Below are positions 60,549 to 64,000 of a stretch of 64,000 nt of DNA, one piece after another (position 1 is the stretch's first letter; each line of letters begins with the position of its first letter). The notes under the pieces are model-generated. The model searched no databases and was not told the origin of the DNA. It saw nothing but the letters and a program-made list of their open reading frames with translations. A program made the position numbers and the translations under genes. The stretch is taken from NCBI GenBank assembly GCA_036960175.1, contig JBALWH010000019.1:14366-78365 (forward strand), written 5' to 3'. The DNA is from Motiliproteus sp036960175. Its GTDB lineage: Bacteria > Pseudomonadota > Gammaproteobacteria > Pseudomonadales > Balneatricaceae.

Positions 60549-61208
60549 GTGTCTGATATGCGTACCGAAGAAGAACAGGTTGAAGCAATCAAATCCTGGT
60601 GGAAGGAAAATGGCAGCTCCACTGTTTTTGGGATTGTGGCAGCTGTTGCTATCGTTTTGGGTTGGAGGGGATGGCAGGACTACCAGACCAATACTGCTGA
60701 GCTGGCATCTGCGGAGTACCAGAATTTGATAGCTACTGTGGTGGTTCAGCCAGGGCAGGAATTGACTGAAGAGAAGCGCAAGACTGCCGAGCATTTGGCA
60801 TCTCAGTTGAAGGGTGATTACGAAAGTTTGATTTATTCTCAGTATGCCGCATTGTGGTTGGCTAAGAGTGCTGTAGAGCAAAACGATTTGCCCAAGGCGC
60901 AAACGGAGCTGGAGTGGGTAGTTGCGCAAGATTCTGACATTTCTATCGTCAATGTTGCTCGCATCAGGTTAGCGCGAGTGCTGTTGGCTCAAGACAAGGC
61001 TGAGCAAGCACTGAGTCAACTGCAAAATACTCCTCAGGAAGGATTTCAGGCCAGCTATTACGAGGTTCAGGGCGATATATATTTAGCTATGGGTAGGCAT
61101 CAGGATGCGCGTACCGCATTTAATAAGGCATTGGCTTCTCCTAGTGGCGAGCAGCGAGCAATTCTGGCGATGAAGCTGGATGACCTGGCGGTTGCAGAGG
61201 CCAACTGA
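60549..61208 (+). CDS. yfgM: YfgM family TPR membrane protein (periplasmic chaperone/ancillary)
   Basis: 219 residues from GTG after AGGAG. A cytoplasmic lead (EEEQVEAIKSWWKENG), a membrane helix (STVFGIVAAVAIVLGW) and TPR-like periplasmic repeats (QAELEWV type; ALSQLQNTPQEGFQASYYEV). YfgM partners PpiD at the SecYEG translocon. The stop shares one base with the bamB ATG, the conserved yfgM-bamB-der order. Confidence 0.9.
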   Translation: MSDMRTEEEQVEAIKSWWKENGSSTVFGIVAAVAIVLGWRGWQDYQTNTAELASAEYQNLIATVVVQPGQELTEEKRKTAEHLASQLKGDYESLIYSQYAALWLAKSAVEQNDLPKAQTELEWVVAQDSDISIVNVARIRLARVLLAQDKAEQALSQLQNTPQEGFQASYYEVQGDIYLAMGRHQDARTAFNKALASPSGEQRAILAMKLDDLAVAEAN

Positions 61209-62356
61209 TGAATATTCTTCGAATTACAACACTATTGCTGACGGCCTCATTAATGTCAGGTTGCAGTTGGTGGTTCGGTGACGAAGAGATCTTGCCTGCG
61301 GATCTGACTAGCTTTAAGGAAGAAGTTAAGGTAAAAAATCTCTGGTCTAGCAAGGTTGGTAGCGGTCTAGGGGATAATTATCATGAATTTAGACCTGCTA
61401 TCCTGTCTGATCGCATTTATGTTTGCGATTCAGAAGGCACCATTGAGGCGTTAGATCTAAACACCGGAAAGGTTATTTGGAGTGTTGATACTGAGGTAGT
61501 GCTGAGCAGTGGTGTTGGTGTTGGTGACGGCAAGGTGTTGGTGACTAGTAATGACGGGCGTTTACTGGCGTTTAAAGCGCTGGATGGGGAGCCGCTTTGG
61601 ACAACGTTGCTAAGTAGTGAATCTGTTGTGCCTCCGCAGGTGAATGGCAAGGTGGTTTTGGTGCAGACCATTGACGGTCGCTTGACTGGGTTTGAGCCGA
61701 GTAGTGGCGAACAGCTATGGTTCTACAGTGCTCAGATTCCGGCGCTTAGTTTGCGGGGAACTAGTACACCTATTTTGACTGACGAAGCTGCTTTTGCGGG
61801 ATTTTCTAACGGTAAAGTTGTGGCCTTGAATAGCGTTAGTGGTGAGGTAGCATGGGAGGCTCGTGCGGCGATTCCGGAAGGCAAGACTGAACTGGAGCGA
61901 ATGGTTGATGTGGATGGCGAATTGTTATTGTCGGGCAATCAGCTGTATGTTAGTAGCTATCAGGGGCGTTTGGTGGCTATTGCCGCCAATAACGGCCGTA
62001 TTTACTGGAATAAACCCTTATCTAGTTTTCAGGGTGTTGCAGAAAACATATCGCAACTGTTTGCCAGTGATGCAGAAGGTAATGTCAGAGCTTTTGAAAA
62101 GAGTAATGGGTTAGAATACTGGAAACAGGAAGGGCTTTTTTATAGGCAGTCAACGGCGCCGATCGTGCTGAAAAATACGGTTGCGGTGGCTGATTATCAA
62201 GGTTACGTTCACTTTATGTCCCCTCAGGATGGCCGTTTTGTTGCAAGGGAACAGGTGGATTCTTCCGGTGTTCGTGGGCCTCTATTGGTTCAGGATGACG
62301 TGCTCTATGTGTATGGTAATAGCGGTCGCTTAACTGCACTAACGCTGGATAAGTAA
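61208..62356 (+). CDS. bamB: Outer membrane assembly lipoprotein BamB
   Basis: 382 residues. A lipoprotein signal (TLLLTASLMSGC) and an eight-bladed beta-propeller of PQQ-like repeats, for example IEALDLNTGKVIWSVDTEV, LLAFKALDGEPLWTT and VVALNSVSGEVAWEARAAIP. BamB is part of the BAM complex that inserts outer-membrane proteins. Confidence 0.95.
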   Translation: MNILRITTLLLTASLMSGCSWWFGDEEILPADLTSFKEEVKVKNLWSSKVGSGLGDNYHEFRPAILSDRIYVCDSEGTIEALDLNTGKVIWSVDTEVVLSSGVGVGDGKVLVTSNDGRLLAFKALDGEPLWTTLLSSESVVPPQVNGKVVLVQTIDGRLTGFEPSSGEQLWFYSAQIPALSLRGTSTPILTDEAAFAGFSNGKVVALNSVSGEVAWEARAAIPEGKTELERMVDVDGELLLSGNQLYVSSYQGRLVAIAANNGRIYWNKPLSSFQGVAENISQLFASDAEGNVRAFEKSNGLEYWKQEGLFYRQSTAPIVLKNTVAVADYQGYVHFMSPQDGRFVAREQVDSSGVRGPLLVQDDVLYVYGNSGRLTALTLDK

Positions 62357-62373
62357 GAATTATGTTAGTTTGG

Positions 62374-62404
62374 CGGGCGCTCACCATAGTGTGAGTGCCC
62401 GTTT
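62374..62404 (+). terminator. Hairpin after bamB, weak terminator
   Basis: CGGGCGCTCAC, loop CATAGT, GTGAGTGCCCG: an eleven-base stem with one G-T wobble, followed by TTTCTATTTATT. It could partly end bamB transcription before der. Confidence 0.6.
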
Positions 62405-62433
62405 CTATTTATTATGTAATCAGGTTTGAATTG

Positions 62434-63852
62434 ATGACCCCTGTTATCGCCCTCGTTGGGCGCCCCAATGTTGGAAAATCGACACTATTTAATGGTCTCA
62501 CCCGCTCGCGGGATGCGCTGGTGGCGGATCTTCCTGGATTAACTAGAGACCGGAAGTATGGCAGTGGTCAGCTAGATGAGCGCGATTTCATTGTTATAGA
62601 TACGGGAGGGATTAGTGGGGATGAGCATGGCATCGATAGCGCCATGGCCGAGCAATCCCTGTTCGCGATTGAAGAAGCTGACGCTGTAATCTTTTTGGTG
62701 GATGGCCGTAGTGGCATTAACCCCGCCGACGAAATGATCGCCAACCACTTGCGTCGTACGCATAAGCCCTATCACCTGGTGGTGAATAAAACTGATGGGG
62801 TGGACCCAGATGTGGCTATGGCTGATTTCTACGAAATGGGTCTTGCTCAGCCTTTTCCAATAGCTGCTTCCCATGGTCGTGGTGTTCGTAGTCTGATTGA
62901 AAAGGTGTTGTTGGATTTTCCTGTTCCAGAAGTCGATCCTGATGCGGAACAGAACGACGAAGCGGGTGGTACTCGTATCGCCATTGTGGGGCGTCCTAAC
63001 GTTGGTAAGTCGACGTTGGTTAATCGCATGCTGGGTGAGGATCGGGTGGTTGTTTATGACGAGCCGGGTACTACCCGTGATAGTGTTTATATACCTTATA
63101 CCCGCCACGATAAGCCTTACACGTTAATAGACACAGCGGGAGTGCGGCGTCGCAAGAATATTAAGGAAGCGGTAGAAAAATTCTCTATTGTTAAAACCCT
63201 ACAGGCGATCAAGGATGCCCATGTAGTGGTTACCGTTATGGATGCGCAGGAAGGACTGACAGAGCAGGATCTGCATATGCTTGGTTTTGTTCTTGATGCA
63301 GGGCGCGCCATGGTGATTGCTGTCAATAAATGGGATGGGATGAGCGCTGAGGAAAAAGACGACGTCAAGACTCAGATAGAAAGACGTTTGGTGTTTGCTG
63401 ATTTTGCCAATATTCATTTTATTTCGGCATTACATGGATCTGGTGTTGGCAACCTTTATGAGTCTATTGATCAGGCTTATTATTCGGCGATGACAAAGTG
63501 GTCCACCAGTAAGCTAACAAAATTACTAGAGGATGTTATCGCAGACCACCAGCCACCTATGGTTGGCAGTCATCGAATTAAGCTTAGGTATGCACATCAA
63601 GGGGGGTCGAACCCACCGTTATTTATTGTTCACGGTAATCAGACTTCAAAGTTGCCGAGCTCCTATAAGCGTTATCTGCAAAATAAATTCATTTCGATAT
63701 TGAAGATCAAGGGCACACCGGTTCGGTTTGACTTTAAATCTGGTGATAATCCGTTTGAAGGTCGTAAGAATGAGCTCTCTCGTCGACAGGTTCAGAAAAA
63801 AGAGCGTTTAATGAAGTTTTCCAAAAAATCAAAAAAGAAGTCTAAGAAGTAA
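62434..63852 (+). CDS. der: Ribosome-assembly GTPase Der (EngA)
   Basis: 472 residues from the ATG at 62434; the frame is open 13 codons further upstream, but homologues start at MTPVIALVGRPNVGKSTLFN. Two GTPase domains: G1 GRPNVGKST near residue 8 and again near 185 (IAIVGRPNVGKSTLVNRMLG), with NKTD and NKWD as G4 motifs; then the KH-like domain (GSHRIKLRYAHQGGSNPPLF) and a Lys-rich tail. Der is needed for 50S ribosome assembly. Confidence 0.96.
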   Translation: MTPVIALVGRPNVGKSTLFNGLTRSRDALVADLPGLTRDRKYGSGQLDERDFIVIDTGGISGDEHGIDSAMAEQSLFAIEEADAVIFLVDGRSGINPADEMIANHLRRTHKPYHLVVNKTDGVDPDVAMADFYEMGLAQPFPIAASHGRGVRSLIEKVLLDFPVPEVDPDAEQNDEAGGTRIAIVGRPNVGKSTLVNRMLGEDRVVVYDEPGTTRDSVYIPYTRHDKPYTLIDTAGVRRRKNIKEAVEKFSIVKTLQAIKDAHVVVTVMDAQEGLTEQDLHMLGFVLDAGRAMVIAVNKWDGMSAEEKDDVKTQIERRLVFADFANIHFISALHGSGVGNLYESIDQAYYSAMTKWSTSKLTKLLEDVIADHQPPMVGSHRIKLRYAHQGGSNPPLFIVHGNQTSKLPSSYKRYLQNKFISILKIKGTPVRFDFKSGDNPFEGRKNELSRRQVQKKERLMKFSKKSKKKSKK

Positions 63853-63900
63853 TGTCCGGTAGATGAAATGCACGTCTTGATTTCTGTATGAGATGCAACA

Positions 63901-63928
63901 AAAAAGGCGCCTGTAGGCGCCTTTTTTT
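63901..63928 (+). terminator. Strong intrinsic terminator after der
   Basis: AAAAAGGCGCC, loop TGTA, GGCGCCTTTTTTT: a GC-rich perfect stem with A and T runs on its two sides, so it could work in both directions. It closes the hisS-der transcription unit 48 bp after the stop codon. Confidence 0.93.
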
Positions 63929-63968
63929 GGTCCAAATATAGGCCTGTGAAATTAATTGTAAAAGACGG

Positions 63969-63996
63969 TTGACGGTGGCGCTCAGGACTGTAGAAT
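63969..63996 (+). promoter_or_regulatory. Consensus-like sigma-70 promoter pointing out of the window
   Basis: TTGACG (63969-63974) and TAGAAT (63991-63996) are separated by 16 bp, preceded by an A/T-rich stretch (AAATTAATTGTAAAAGA). Such near-consensus promoters with little leader are typical of stable-RNA genes, so a tRNA operon may start just beyond the window. Confidence 0.65.
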
Positions 63997-64000
63997 ACGC

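Noticed and set aside
60411..60929. 172-codon minus-strand frame across the hisS-yfgM gap
   Set aside because: Overlaps the start of yfgM, which has a good ribosome binding site and membrane helix; low-complexity translation.
62572..63108. 178-codon open frame antisense to der
   Set aside because: Shadow of the two Der GTPase domains.
1..64000. CRISPR array, rRNA, prophage or toxin-antitoxin genes
   Set aside because: No regularly spaced repeats, rRNA sequence, or phage or toxin-antitoxin proteins were recognised by eye.

Overview
The window is a gammaproteobacterial chromosome segment. Its gene order (rluB; yciK-HAD phosphatase-ubiG on the other strand; gyrA-pheA-hisC-tyrA/aroA-cmk-[rpsA remnant]-ihfB-lapA-lapB-pyrF-comEA; ndk-rlmN-pilF-rodZ-hisS-yfgM-bamB-der) is that of the Pseudomonas/Oceanospirillales side of the class. 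The fused tyrA-aroA gene and the small 'type 1 pili tip component'-like protein before ndk point the same way. No gene gives a species name.

About 1-39,400 is a large, mosaic surface-polysaccharide region that is visibly richer in A+T than the right arm in several stretches. (a) 321-9903: Wzx flippase, Wzy polymerase, a DUF115-like protein, a WcaI-type glycosyltransferase, and gmd-colC-colD, which together predict GDP-L-colitose; a decayed second wcaI copy follows. (b) 10,050-17,619: eight genes joined by overlapping start and stop codons: split transketolase (two genes), an SDR/GT2 fusion, two methyltransferases, two ArnE/ArnF-like EamA subunits and an ArnT-like GT-C enzyme. This looks like a self-contained pathway that builds an unusual sugar, loads it on undecaprenyl phosphate, flips it and transfers it in the periplasm. 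It is the best candidate for an undescribed system. (c) 17,700-27,350: wcaJ and manC, surrounded by remnants of IS3, IS5 and IS66 elements and by decayed copies of manC and gmd, plus a second Wzx and a methyltransferase. (d) 27,547-39,340: ugd, a WbpM/PglF-type dehydratase, a TviB-type dehydrogenase, a UDP-GlcA 4-epimerase, glycosyltransferases, and a PglC-PglD-PglE set. This predicts UDP-GlcA, UDP-GalA, a UDP-HexNAcA and a bacillosamine-type initiating sugar. An H-NS-like silencer (39,469) closes the island.

From 40,204 to the end is conserved housekeeping DNA. Its oddities are absences: rpsA is reduced to a short remnant between cmk and ihfB, serC is not between gyrA and pheA, and ispG is not between rodZ and hisS. 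The window ends in a strong terminator and a consensus-like promoter pointing out of the window.

The two initiating transferases (WcaJ for hexose-1-P, PglC-like for a diamino sugar) and two Wzx proteins suggest that at least two repeat-unit systems were brought together here. No wzz, wza-wzb-wzc, tRNA, rRNA or CRISPR was recognised. All calls are by eye from sequence; no database search was run.
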